From contig JADFFP010000079.1 in the NCBI GenBank assembly GCA_022568115.1, positions 1 to 6,326 of the forward strand: DNA of 6,326 bases, in the 5' to 3' direction. Under the pieces are notes generated by a model, which did not search any database, had not been told where the DNA came from, and was given only the letters and a program-made list of their open reading frames with translations. Source of the stretch: Pseudomonadota bacterium. Lineage in GTDB: Bacteria > Pseudomonadota > Alphaproteobacteria > Sphingomonadales > SMXR01. Positions 1-6,326 of the stretch are shown here, in pieces. Numbering within the stretch: the first letter of the stretch is position 1; every line of letters begins with the position of its first letter. The position numbers and the translations under genes are program-made.

Positions 1-70
1 AGGTATCAATTTTCAGACATTTTACCCTTAGCGTCATGTCAGTTCCTGTAAACCCTGGCCACTTGGCCCG

Positions 71-98
71 TTGCTTTTCCGGTTAAGCGGTGTAAACT
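71..98 (+). promoter_or_regulatory. Possible weak promoter for the small secreted-protein gene
   Basis: A TTGCTT (71-76) and a TAAACT (93-98) lie 16 bases apart, about 50 bases before the ATG at 150. Only the TTG of the -35 element and four of six -10 positions fit the sigma70 consensus. A short dyad, TTAAG (83-87) and CTTAA (97-101), overlaps the -10 element and could be an operator half-site pair, but five-base arms are easily found by chance. The 149 bases before the first gene otherwise hold no gene I can support: the forward frames are closed by stops at 29-31, 49-51 and about 84-86. Confidence 0.3.
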
Positions 99-138
99 TA
101 AATCGCTCACACCAGAAAAAATGACGCAAAAGCGTAAA

Positions 139-142
139 AAGG
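139..142 (+). promoter_or_regulatory. Ribosome binding site of the first gene
   Basis: AAGG sits seven bases before the ATG at 150, in an A-rich stretch. This modest Shine-Dalgarno sequence supports the ATG that begins a well-formed signal peptide. Confidence 0.5.
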
Positions 143-149
143 TCAAACA

Positions 150-668
150 ATGAAAATAAACCTGCTCTCTCAATTCCTTGCCGCCCTGGCCCTGATTATC
201 CTCAGCCCGGCCAAGGGATATGCCGCTGAGCCGGTTTTGTGGGAAACCTTCGAAAACTGGAAGGTGTATTTGTCCACCACCGCTGGCGGGGATTTTGACC
301 TTTGCATGGCCACCAGAACCTACCACAACGAGGAAATGCTGGTCTTTTACGCGGATGCCAAAACCTCGGCGCTGGGCCTGTTTATCGAAGACTGGAAACT
401 GGACGCACGCGACCGGTATCCGGTTCACCTGCAGTTTGACGGCGGACCGCTGATCGAAACCGTTGCGATTGCCGATGAAACCAAGGAATCCGTCCTGTTC
501 GACCTGAACCTGAGCCAGCATATCCAGGCCCTGACAGAGGCCGCGATAATGACGCTGCACACCGGCGCCGGAGCATTGGATTATGACTTAACAGGTGCTG
601 AAGAGGCCATTAAAAGCGCTGCTATCTGCGCGGTGAACAATGCCCCGCCCGGCTCATTGGAGGAATAG
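150..668 (+). CDS. Small secreted protein of unknown function, two cysteines
   Basis: This 172-residue protein starts with a clear Sec signal peptide: M-K-I-N, then a hydrophobic core at about residues 9-19, and a likely signal peptidase I site after A25 or A26 (GYA/AEP). The mature part of about 146 residues is probably periplasmic or secreted. It carries exactly two cysteines, C52 and C160, near its two ends, which could form a disulfide closing the domain. The layout (an early W-K-V strand at 37-39, C52 followed by a strand, W82 with alternating hydrophobic residues, a late 'DLTGAEEAIKSAAIC' helix) loosely recalls the invasion-associated locus B (IalB)-like secreted proteins of alphaproteobacteria. 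I regard that as a weak resemblance only; no function is assigned. The gene is closed by its own terminator, so it is probably a separate transcription unit from the propeller genes downstream. The start is chosen for the signal peptide and the AAGG upstream. Confidence 0.85.
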   Translation: MKINLLSQFLAALALIILSPAKGYAAEPVLWETFENWKVYLSTTAGGDFDLCMATRTYHNEEMLVFYADAKTSALGLFIEDWKLDARDRYPVHLQFDGGPLIETVAIADETKESVLFDLNLSQHIQALTEAAIMTLHTGAGALDYDLTGAEEAIKSAAICAVNNAPPGSLEE

Positions 669-671
669 CGG

Positions 672-694
672 CTCTCCTTATTGGAGAGATTTTT
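672..694 (+). terminator. Intrinsic (Rho-independent) terminator after the small gene
   Basis: CTCTCC (672-677) pairs perfectly with GGAGAG (683-688) around a five-base loop TTATT. After one A it runs into five T residues (690-694). The stem begins only three bases after the TAG of the preceding gene. The stem is short (6 bp, 4 of them G-C), so termination may be incomplete. Because the hairpin sits before the next promoter, it separates the small gene from the propeller genes. Confidence 0.7.
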
Positions 695-705
695 CCCGAT
701 CCCGT

Positions 706-733
706 TTGACTCTTTCAAAAACCCCGATATAGT
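706..733 (+). promoter_or_regulatory. Sigma70-type promoter of the propeller gene pair
   Basis: TTGACT (706-711, five of six consensus bases) and TATAGT (728-733, five of six) are separated by 16 bases. The transcription start would fall near 740, giving a leader of about 30 bases before the ATG at 771. The position, directly after a terminator and just before a Shine-Dalgarno sequence, is what a promoter for a new operon would show. No operator dyad is evident next to it. The identification rests on the sequence match alone. Confidence 0.6.
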
Positions 734-760
734 TTTTCACCGGCTAACAATTAACACATC

Positions 761-766
761 AGGGGA
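761..766 (+). promoter_or_regulatory. Ribosome binding site that sets the start of the first propeller gene
   Basis: AGGGGA lies four bases before the ATG at 771. It decides between this ATG and an in-frame TTG at 681. The TTG lies inside the terminator hairpin and upstream of the predicted transcription start, and it would bury the signal peptide behind 30 extra residues. ATG 771 is therefore the better start. Confidence 0.7.
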
Positions 767-770
767 TATT

Positions 771-3700
771 ATGACCGGGGTTTCTGCGAAAGGTCGGTTG
801 ACCAGAATTCTTATCTGCGCGAGCGTGGTTTTTACTGCTCTGTTGACCATTTCCGGCACGGCATTGGCCGAGGTCGATGAAAAATATTTTGAAGCGCTGG
901 AATACCGCCTGGTCGGCCCGTTCCGGGGCGGGCGTTCGACAGCGGTTGCCGGGGATGTCCACAATCCCCTGACGTTTTACATGGGCGCCACCGGCGGCGG
1001 GGTGTGGGTAACCCATAACGCCGGCCAGAGCTGGGACAATATTTCCGATGGCCAGATAAGCGTTGGTTCGATCGGCGCGATTGCGGTGGCCCCCTCTGAT
1101 CCCAACGTGATTTACGTCGGAACCGGCAGCGCCGGCATCCGCGGGGTTTCGGTTTCAGCCGGCGACGGCGTCTATCGTTCAACCGACCAGGGCAAAACCT
1201 GGAAAAACGTTGGCCTTGCCAATTCAAGAACCATATCCGCGATTGTCATTCACCCCGCCAATCCCGACCTTTTATATGTCGCCGTTCAGGGCTCATCATG
1301 GGGGCCGACCGAAGATCGTGGTATTTACCGCTCAAAAGACGGCGGGGAAACCTGGGAAAAGGTTCTTTATGTCAATGACACCACCGGCGCATCAGATATC
1401 ATCATGGACCCGGCTAACACCAGAATCCTTTATGCCGGGATGTGGGATCACCTGAGGCGCCCGTGGGAAATCCGCTCCGGCGGGGAAGGTTCAGGTTTGC
1501 ATAAATCAACCGATGGCGGCGATACCTGGGAGACAATAAATGAAGGTTTGCCGGAATTGATTGGTAAAACCGGGGTTTCCGTTTCGGCCAACCCGGACCG
1601 GATTTACACCATCATTGAGGCCGAGGACAAAAAGGGCGGGCTTTACCGGTCTGAGAACGGCGGCGAGGATTGGACGCTGATTAACGATGATCGCAGGCTT
1701 TACCAGCGCGCCTGGTATTACACCCATGTGTTTGCCGATCCTGTTGATGAAAACACCGTTTATGTTCTGGATGCGGGGGCGTCCAAATCGATCGACGGAG
1801 GGAAATCCTTTGAGGGTTTTGCGCAAGACGTCCACGGCGACCATCATGGCCTTTGGATTAATCCCGGGAATACCGACTTTATGATCAATGCCAACGACGG
1901 CGGCGGGACCGTTACGGTCGATGGCGGCAAAACCTGGAGCCGCCAGGACAACCAGCCCACCGCCCAATTTTACCGGGTCAATGCCGATCATGGCTATCCT
2001 TACAAAATTTATGGCGGTCAGCAGGACAATTCCAGCGTGGCGATTTACAGCCGCGGACCCGATGGCGGGATTGGCCGCGATGATTACGGGTCGATAGGCG
2101 GGTGTGAAAGCGCCCATGTCGCCTTTGACCCGGATAACCCGCGCTATGTTTACGCCGGGTGCTATCTGGGTTTGCTGTCCGAATATGACCAGGAAACCGG
2201 GCTCACCCGGGGGATTTCCCTGCTGCCCCATATCGGGGCCGGGGTTTCGCCGAGCGAGCGCCCGTACCGCTTTAACTGGAATGCGCCGATTATTGTCTCA
2301 TCCCATGATCCGAACGTAATTTATTACGCCGGCAACGTCCTTTTCAAATCCACCGACCGGGCCGAAAACTGGGAGGTTATAAGCCCCGATCTGACCCGCG
2401 ATGATGAGGCGCATCAAGGCCCGATGGGCCAGCCCATCACCAACGAGGTGGCCGAGCATTACAACACTATTTTCGCACTGGTTGAATCACCCCATGATGC
2501 TGACGTTCTTTATGTTGGCAGCGATGACGGCCTGGTGAACATCACCCGCGACGGCGGTGCAACCTGGCAGGACATCACCCCGAAACGGCTGGGCGAGGTG
2601 ATGATCAATTCGATCGAGGTTTCCCCACACACGCCCGGAACCGCTTATCTAGTCGCTACCGGCTATAAGAATAACGACCACACGCCGATGATTTTCAAGA
2701 CCACCAATTACGGGGCCAGATGGACCAATATTTCAGACGGCATTCCGGAACATGAATTCGCCCGCGTGGTCCGTGAAGACACGGTCAGACCGGGGCTTCT
2801 TTTTGCCGGAACAGAGCGCGGTGTTCATATCTCCTTTGATGGCGGGAAAACCTGGCAGCCGTTCCAGCAGAACCTGCCCGCGGTTCCGGTCACCGACATC
2901 AAGGTCAATGGCAACGACCTGGTGCTTGCCACCCAGGGCCGCTCGTTCTGGGTGATGGATGATATCTCATCGCTGCGCGCCCACAATGAGGACATGGAAG
3001 AGGCCAATGTCACGCTTCTTGACCCGGTTAACGCGGCTTATTTCAATACCGTTGGCCAGGTCTATCGAAATCCGGTCCAGAACCCGGAAGACGGGGTTTA
3101 TATCCATTTTGCCATCAACGACGTCGAGGCGGCCGGGGAAATGACCTTGGAAATCCTCGATGAAAGTGGCGATGTGATCAGGACCTACCTCACCGAGGGC
3201 GAGGAACAAACGGACTTTGAGACATTTGAGGCGGTAGAGGGGATGAACCGACTGGTCTGGGATTATTCTGGTGAGCCGGTAAAACCTCTGGAAGGCTATT
3301 TTAATTATGCGGACTTTAGCCCCTCCTACCTGATGCCGCCCGGGAATTATTCGGTGCGGCTGTCATACGGTGAGGAAAGCCAGCAGCAAAGCTTTACGGT
3401 TTCCGATGATCCGCGCTCGCCGATCCCGGGTTTTATGAAGGGAGAACAGAATGAGCTTGTTCTCGACCTTTACAAACGGATTTATGAGCTTCATGAAAAT
3501 ATTCTAGACCTTCAGCTGGTCAAGGCCCAGGTGCAGGAAAAACTGGATCTGCCGGATGACATCGGCATGCCGGGCTCGGTGGTTGAAGCCGGCGAAGACC
3601 TGATTGAAAACATTGACGCCTGGATCGCCACTCTGATCAACAAGGAGCGGACAAACTTCCAGGACAGTCTCAATTGGGGAGACAAATACCTTGACCTCCT

Positions 3701-3959
3701 TCATTGGACGTACATCAGCTTCCAATCGGAGGTTCCGCCGCTGAACCGGAACCAGGTTTCCGAATATCACAATCTGGTTGGCCAGTGGGATGATATCGTG
3801 GCCGGGCGCGACCGGATAATTGCCGAGGACATCGCCAACTTTAACGCCCTTTATTCCGAAAAAGGAATCCCCGCGCTTATTATGCCGGGGGTACTTCCGG
3901 AGGAACCGGAAACAGACGACACACCCAAAACCGAACCCGAAGAGAGCGAGGATCAATAA
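771..3959 (+). CDS. Exported Asp-box beta-propeller protein (VPS10/BNR-like), first of a tandem pair
   Basis: The 1062-residue product has a signal peptide (basic R9-R12, hydrophobic 13-28, likely cleavage after A33 in ALA/EV), so it acts in the periplasm or outside the cell. Residues about 45-736 carry eleven Asp-box repeats (S-x-D-x-G-x-T-W type), and the segment ends with the family's closing stretch A720-R736 (TQGRSFW...DDISSLR). Other family landmarks are GPFRGGR (49-55), WGP, HGDHH (355-359) with W362, ND (375-376), QFY, YGGQQDN and RFNW (500-503). An immunoglobulin-like beta domain follows (about 775-880; W830-D831, PPGNYSVRL from 856), then a mainly helical region (about 885-1040) and an acidic, Pro/Glu-rich tail of about 20 residues. 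Length and order fit the family often named 'glycosyl hydrolase' or 'WD40/YVTN/BNR-like repeat protein'; no catalytic residues can be claimed and the ligand is unknown. C445 and C464 are the only cysteines of the mature chain. A homologous gene follows after one base. Confidence 0.9.
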   Translation: MTGVSAKGRLTRILICASVVFTALLTISGTALAEVDEKYFEALEYRLVGPFRGGRSTAVAGDVHNPLTFYMGATGGGVWVTHNAGQSWDNISDGQISVGSIGAIAVAPSDPNVIYVGTGSAGIRGVSVSAGDGVYRSTDQGKTWKNVGLANSRTISAIVIHPANPDLLYVAVQGSSWGPTEDRGIYRSKDGGETWEKVLYVNDTTGASDIIMDPANTRILYAGMWDHLRRPWEIRSGGEGSGLHKSTDGGDTWETINEGLPELIGKTGVSVSANPDRIYTIIEAEDKKGGLYRSENGGEDWTLINDDRRLYQRAWYYTHVFADPVDENTVYVLDAGASKSIDGGKSFEGFAQDVHGDHHGLWINPGNTDFMINANDGGGTVTVDGGKTWSRQDNQPTAQFYRVNADHGYPYKIYGGQQDNSSVAIYSRGPDGGIGRDDYGSIGGCESAHVAFDPDNPRYVYAGCYLGLLSEYDQETGLTRGISLLPHIGAGVSPSERPYRFNWNAPIIVSSHDPNVIYYAGNVLFKSTDRAENWEVISPDLTRDDEAHQGPMGQPITNEVAEHYNTIFALVESPHDADVLYVGSDDGLVNITRDGGATWQDITPKRLGEVMINSIEVSPHTPGTAYLVATGYKNNDHTPMIFKTTNYGARWTNISDGIPEHEFARVVREDTVRPGLLFAGTERGVHISFDGGKTWQPFQQNLPAVPVTDIKVNGNDLVLATQGRSFWVMDDISSLRAHNEDMEEANVTLLDPVNAAYFNTVGQVYRNPVQNPEDGVYIHFAINDVEAAGEMTLEILDESGDVIRTYLTEGEEQTDFETFEAVEGMNRLVWDYSGEPVKPLEGYFNYADFSPSYLMPPGNYSVRLSYGEESQQQSFTVSDDPRSPIPGFMKGEQNELVLDLYKRIYELHENILDLQLVKAQVQEKLDLPDDIGMPGSVVEAGEDLIENIDAWIATLINKERTNFQDSLNWGDKYLDLLHWTYISFQSEVPPLNRNQVSEYHNLVGQWDDIVAGRDRIIAEDIANFNALYSEKGIPALIMPGVLPEEPETDDTPKTEPEESEDQ
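1011..2855 (+). repeat. Eleven Asp-box repeats in the first propeller protein
   Basis: Boxes begin at residues 81 (THNAGQSW), 137 (STDQGKTW), 188 (SKDGGETW), 246 (STDGGDTW), 294 (SENGGEDW), 340 (SIDGGKSF), 382 (TVDGGKTW), 527 (STDRAENW), 592 (TRDGGATW), 644 (TNYGARW, preceded by T) and 688 (SFDGGKTW). Spacing is mostly 42-65 residues, one propeller blade each. The exception is a stretch of about 145 residues between boxes seven and eight, room for two or three blades without a box. Eleven boxed blades plus that gap would fit two tandem propellers of about seven blades, as in GH74-type folds, but this is an inference. Confidence 0.85.
2345..2361 (+). repeat. 17-base direct repeat shared with 5535-5551
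   Basis: The 17 bases CAAATCCACCGACCGGG occur here and again at 5535-5551, coding for the eighth Asp box in each propeller gene. The distance, 3190 bases, equals the distance between the two start codons (771 and 3961). A second exact match, 14 bases over the RFNW codons (2267-2280 and 5457-5470), has the same offset. These are remnants of the gene duplication or codon-level conservation, not a mobile-element repeat. Confidence 0.6.
3948..3951 (+). promoter_or_regulatory. Ribosome binding site of the second propeller gene, inside the first
   Basis: GAGG lies nine bases before the ATG at 3961, within the last codons of the preceding gene, whose TAA occupies 3957-3959. Ribosomes finishing the first gene would stop at the next start, so the two products are likely made by coupled translation in similar amounts. 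Confidence 0.55.
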
Positions 3960-3960
3960 C

Positions 3961-6326
3961 ATGAGCACGACAAAAACCTTAAAAAAACTGTTAGGCTTCA
4001 CGGCGCTGGCCGGGGCCGGCCTGTTCGCCTTTGCGGCCGCCGCCGACATGGATTCCGGCCTGTTCGAGGGCATGAAAGCCCGCTCCATCGGCCCGGCCGG
4101 GATGAGCGGGCGTATCTCCATTGTCGAAGCAGTGGTCTCGGACCTCAATATTATTTTCGCCGGGTCGGCTACCGGCGGGGTGTGGCGCTCAAAAGATGGC
4201 GGCATGACCTGGCAGCCGGTTTTTGATGATATGGATGTGGCTTCGATCGGGGCGCTGGCGATCAACCAGCAGAACCCGGATATTATCTGGGTCGGGTCGG
4301 GTGAGGGCAACCCCCGCAATTCCACCTCGATCGGGGCCGGGGTCTATAAATCAATCGACGGCGGCGATACCTGGATCAAGGTAGGGCTGGAAAACTCCGA
4401 GCGCATCAACTGGATCCAGCTGCACCCGGCCAATCCTGACATCGCCTATGTCGCGGCGTTGGGAACGCTTTGGGGTCCCAATCAGGAACGCGGCCTCTTC
4501 AAGACCACCGATGGCGGCAAGACCTGGAACAAAATTCTTTATATCGATGAAAACACCGGCGCCACCGATATCAAGATGGACCCTTCCAATCCCAACAAGC
4601 TGTATGCCGCGATGTGGGAGTTCCGGCGCTGGCCGTACTTCTTCAAATCCGGCGGCCCCGGCTCCAGCCTTTACAGATCCTACGACGGCGGGGAAAACTG
4701 GATAGAGATTACCGAGGAAGACGGCCTGCCGGGCGGCGAATGGGGCCGCGCTAACTTTGCCGTCGCCGCCAGCAACCCGGACAAGGTCTATCTGGTTCTG
4801 GAAACAGAGAAAAATAATGTCGCCGCCCGCTCGGATGACGGCGGCGTCACCTGGACAGTCACCAATAAAGAGATCAACAACACCGGCCGGCCCTTCTATT
4901 ATACCAAAATCCAGGTCGACCCGAAAAATGAAAACCAAGTTTATAACATCCAGTCCACGGTTCACATGTCGATCGATGGCGCCAAGACTTTCGAGATGGT
5001 GCCGATGATCAACTGCTGTTCGGCGCCGAACGCTATCCATATTGATGTCCATTCCATGTGGATCAATCCCAATAACCCCGACCACATGATGCTCGGGAAC
5101 GACGGCGGAATTGCCACTTCCTATGACATGGGGGTGACCTGGCGGCATGTCGCCAATCTGCCGCTGGCGCAGTTCTATCACATCAATGTCGACAACGATC
5201 ATCCCTACAACATCTACGGCGGATTGCAGGACAATGGCTCGTGGCGCGGCCCGTCCGAGGTTTGGGAAAACGGCGGCATCCGCAATTTCCACTGGCAGGA
5301 AGTATTCTTCGGTGATGGCTTTGACACCCTGCCCGACCCGGAAGATTCGATGCAAGGCTACGCCATGGCCCAGGGCGGCGCCCTGGTCCGCTGGGATATG
5401 CATACCGGTGAGACCCGCTTTATCGCCCCGACCCGGGTCGAGGAAGGGGTGGATCTCCGCTTTAACTGGAGCGCCGGCCTGGCCCAGGATCCATTCGATC
5501 CGGCAACTATTTATTACGGCAGCCAGTATCTCCACAAATCCACCGACCGGGGCCTGACCTGGCAGGCGATCTCGGGCGACCTGACCAGCAATAATCCCGA
5601 ATGGCAGACCTTTAAAGAAACCGGCGGACTGACCCCGGACGTGACCGCGGCTGAGTTTTACACCACCATCACCGCGATCGCCCCAAGCCCGGTTGAGGAG
5701 GGGGTGATCTGGGTCGGCACCGATGACGGGCGGCTGCACATCACCCGTGACGGCGGAGCAACCTGGGAAAGCCTGGAGGGACGCCTGCGCGGGGTTCCCG
5801 ACAATACCTGGATCCCGCATATCGAACCCTCGCCCCACGACCCCTCGGTGGCCTATATCGTCTTTGACAACCACCGCCGCTCCGACATGAAGCCTTACGT
5901 CTACCGGGCGGATAACTATGGCCGGCGTTTCACCAACATCACGACCCGTGAGGTCAAGGGTTATGCGCTGTCTATCCAGCAGGATCATGTCGATCCTAAC
6001 CTTTTGTTCCTGGGCACCGAGTTCGGCCTTTTTGTCTCCACCAATGGCGGCGATGACTGGATGAAATGGACCGCCGGGGTTCCCACTGTTTCAGTCATGG
6101 ACATGGCCATCCAGGAGCGCGAGAACGACCTGGTGCTGGGCACCCATGGCCGGGCCATTTTCGTTATAGACGATTACAGCGGCCTGCGCGGTCTGTCGGA
6201 AGACGATTTTGGGGAACGCTTCAAGCTGCTGTCGATGACCGAAGGCCAGCAGTATTATTCCAAGCAGTCGCCTTCGCTGCGTTTTGACGGGGCGACCGGC
6301 TTTCGCGGCCCCAACGAAGCCCGCGG
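3961..6326 (+). CDS. Exported Asp-box beta-propeller protein (VPS10/BNR-like), second of a tandem pair, 3' end missing
   Basis: The frame is open from ATG 3961 to the window edge: 788 codons plus two bases, with no stop. A signal peptide is clear (K5-K9, hydrophobic 10-27, likely cleavage after A28 in AAA/D), so the product is exported. Eleven Asp-box repeats cover residues 77-700, followed by G727-R743 (THGRAIF...DDYSGLR), the closing segment of the propeller part. Landmarks shared with the upstream gene include GPAGMSGR (44-51), WGP, D362-x-H364 with W367, ND (380-381), AQFY, YGGLQDN and RFNW (500-503). By eye, about two residues in five match in the N-terminal half; this was not computed. 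By analogy with the neighbour, about 300 residues are missing (immunoglobulin-like and helical regions). C352 and C353, adjacent to each other, are the only cysteines seen. The 1-base gap to the upstream stop and a GAGG inside the upstream gene indicate one operon. As for its neighbour, 'glycosyl hydrolase' is a common label, but activity and ligand are unknown. Confidence 0.88.
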   Translation, partial: MSTTKTLKKLLGFTALAGAGLFAFAAAADMDSGLFEGMKARSIGPAGMSGRISIVEAVVSDLNIIFAGSATGGVWRSKDGGMTWQPVFDDMDVASIGALAINQQNPDIIWVGSGEGNPRNSTSIGAGVYKSIDGGDTWIKVGLENSERINWIQLHPANPDIAYVAALGTLWGPNQERGLFKTTDGGKTWNKILYIDENTGATDIKMDPSNPNKLYAAMWEFRRWPYFFKSGGPGSSLYRSYDGGENWIEITEEDGLPGGEWGRANFAVAASNPDKVYLVLETEKNNVAARSDDGGVTWTVTNKEINNTGRPFYYTKIQVDPKNENQVYNIQSTVHMSIDGAKTFEMVPMINCCSAPNAIHIDVHSMWINPNNPDHMMLGNDGGIATSYDMGVTWRHVANLPLAQFYHINVDNDHPYNIYGGLQDNGSWRGPSEVWENGGIRNFHWQEVFFGDGFDTLPDPEDSMQGYAMAQGGALVRWDMHTGETRFIAPTRVEEGVDLRFNWSAGLAQDPFDPATIYYGSQYLHKSTDRGLTWQAISGDLTSNNPEWQTFKETGGLTPDVTAAEFYTTITAIAPSPVEEGVIWVGTDDGRLHITRDGGATWESLEGRLRGVPDNTWIPHIEPSPHDPSVAYIVFDNHRRSDMKPYVYRADNYGRRFTNITTREVKGYALSIQQDHVDPNLLFLGTEFGLFVSTNGGDDWMKWTAGVPTVSVMDMAIQERENDLVLGTHGRAIFVIDDYSGLRGLSEDDFGERFKLLSMTEGQQYYSKQSPSLRFDGATGFRGPNEAR
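4189..6060 (+). repeat. Eleven Asp-box repeats in the second propeller protein
   Basis: Boxes begin at residues 77 (SKDGGMTW), 131 (SIDGGDTW), 182 (TTDGGKTW), 240 (SYDGGENW), 291 (SDDGGVTW), 337 (SIDGAKTF), 387 (SYDMGVTW), 527 (STDRGLTW), 595 (TRDGGATW), 650 (ADNYGRRF) and 693 (STNGGDDW). The spacings follow those of the upstream protein, including the long box-free stretch of about 140 residues between boxes seven and eight. The sixth and tenth boxes depart from the consensus at the same places as in the neighbour. Confidence 0.85.

Noticed and set aside
57..78. GGCC-ACTT-GGCC hairpin followed by TTTT as a terminator of an upstream gene
   Set aside because: The stem has four pairs and the T-run is six bases away from it, so it does not make a convincing terminator, and no upstream gene is visible to need one.
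124..135. A small hairpin (ACGC, AAAA loop, GCGT) before the first ribosome site
   Set aside because: A four-base stem is too short to propose as a regulator or terminator.
681..770. A TTG start giving a 30-residue N-terminal extension of the first propeller protein
   Set aside because: It lies in the terminator hairpin and before the promoter, lacks a good ribosome site, and would place the signal peptide internally.
1506..2231. A 241-codon open frame on the - strand
   Set aside because: It is antisense to the first propeller gene, has no recognisable domain and no ribosome site of note; it is a shadow of the repeat coding.
3979..3990. A slippery A-run (A_AAA_AAA) near the start of the second propeller gene
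   Set aside because: Seven A residues in Lys-Lys codons at the start of a signal peptide are common; there is no downstream stimulatory structure that I can see, and a shift there would destroy the protein.
3504..4325. A 273-codon open frame on the - strand across the junction of the two propeller genes
   Set aside because: It overlaps the ends of two well-supported genes and the apparent hydrophobic stretch is simply the complement of the second gene's start region.
4351..5988. A 545-codon open frame on the - strand
   Set aside because: It lies wholly antisense to the second propeller gene, whose frame has signal peptide, repeats and family motifs. The antisense translation is a low-complexity run of V, I, G, D and A without domains, as expected from the complement of G+C-rich Asp-box codons.
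771..6326. Assignment of the two propeller proteins as GH74 xyloglucanases or sialidases
   Set aside because: Asp boxes are found in many unrelated propeller proteins, and I could not locate the paired catalytic aspartates of GH74 or the arginine triad of sialidases with any confidence.

Overview
The window looks like a stretch of chromosome from a Gram-negative bacterium, most plausibly a marine or environmental alphaproteobacterium. The basis is moderately high G+C coding sequence, three exported proteins in a row with ordinary Sec-type signal peptides, and Shine-Dalgarno-led starts. The taxonomic placement is an inference from style, not from a marker gene. All three genes lie on the + strand.

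Layout: 1-149 is a leader that may hold a weak promoter. 150-668 encodes a small secreted protein (172 aa) with two cysteines and no confident family. It is closed by a compact hairpin plus T-run at 672-694 (intrinsic terminator). Immediately after comes a good sigma70-type promoter (TTGACT, 16-base spacer, TATAGT, 706-733), then a Shine-Dalgarno sequence and the start of a 1062-aa exported Asp-box (BNR/VPS10-like) beta-propeller protein at 771-3959. One base after its stop codon a second, homologous propeller protein starts (3961) and runs off the right edge; 788 codons are visible.

The two large genes form a tandem duplicated pair, probably one transcript with translational coupling. Each shows eleven Asp-box repeats at matching positions, the same family motifs (GP...GGR near the N terminus, WGP, D-x-H-x-x-W-I-N-P, NDGG, AQFY, YGG-x-QDN, RFNW, and a closing THGR/TQGR...DD..LR segment), and no indel offset at some internal landmarks. 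They belong to the large family usually annotated as 'glycosyl hydrolase', 'VPS10 domain' or 'WD40/YVTN/BNR-like repeat-containing protein'. No enzymatic activity can be read from the sequence. The likely setting is the periplasm or cell surface, possibly as two related subunits that bind or process a polymer or peptide.

I see no RNA gene, mobile element, CRISPR array or clear sign of horizontal transfer. The window is mostly ordinary. The points most worth checking are the paired paralogues, their different cysteine pairs, and the terminator-promoter junction that fixes the start of the first propeller gene.
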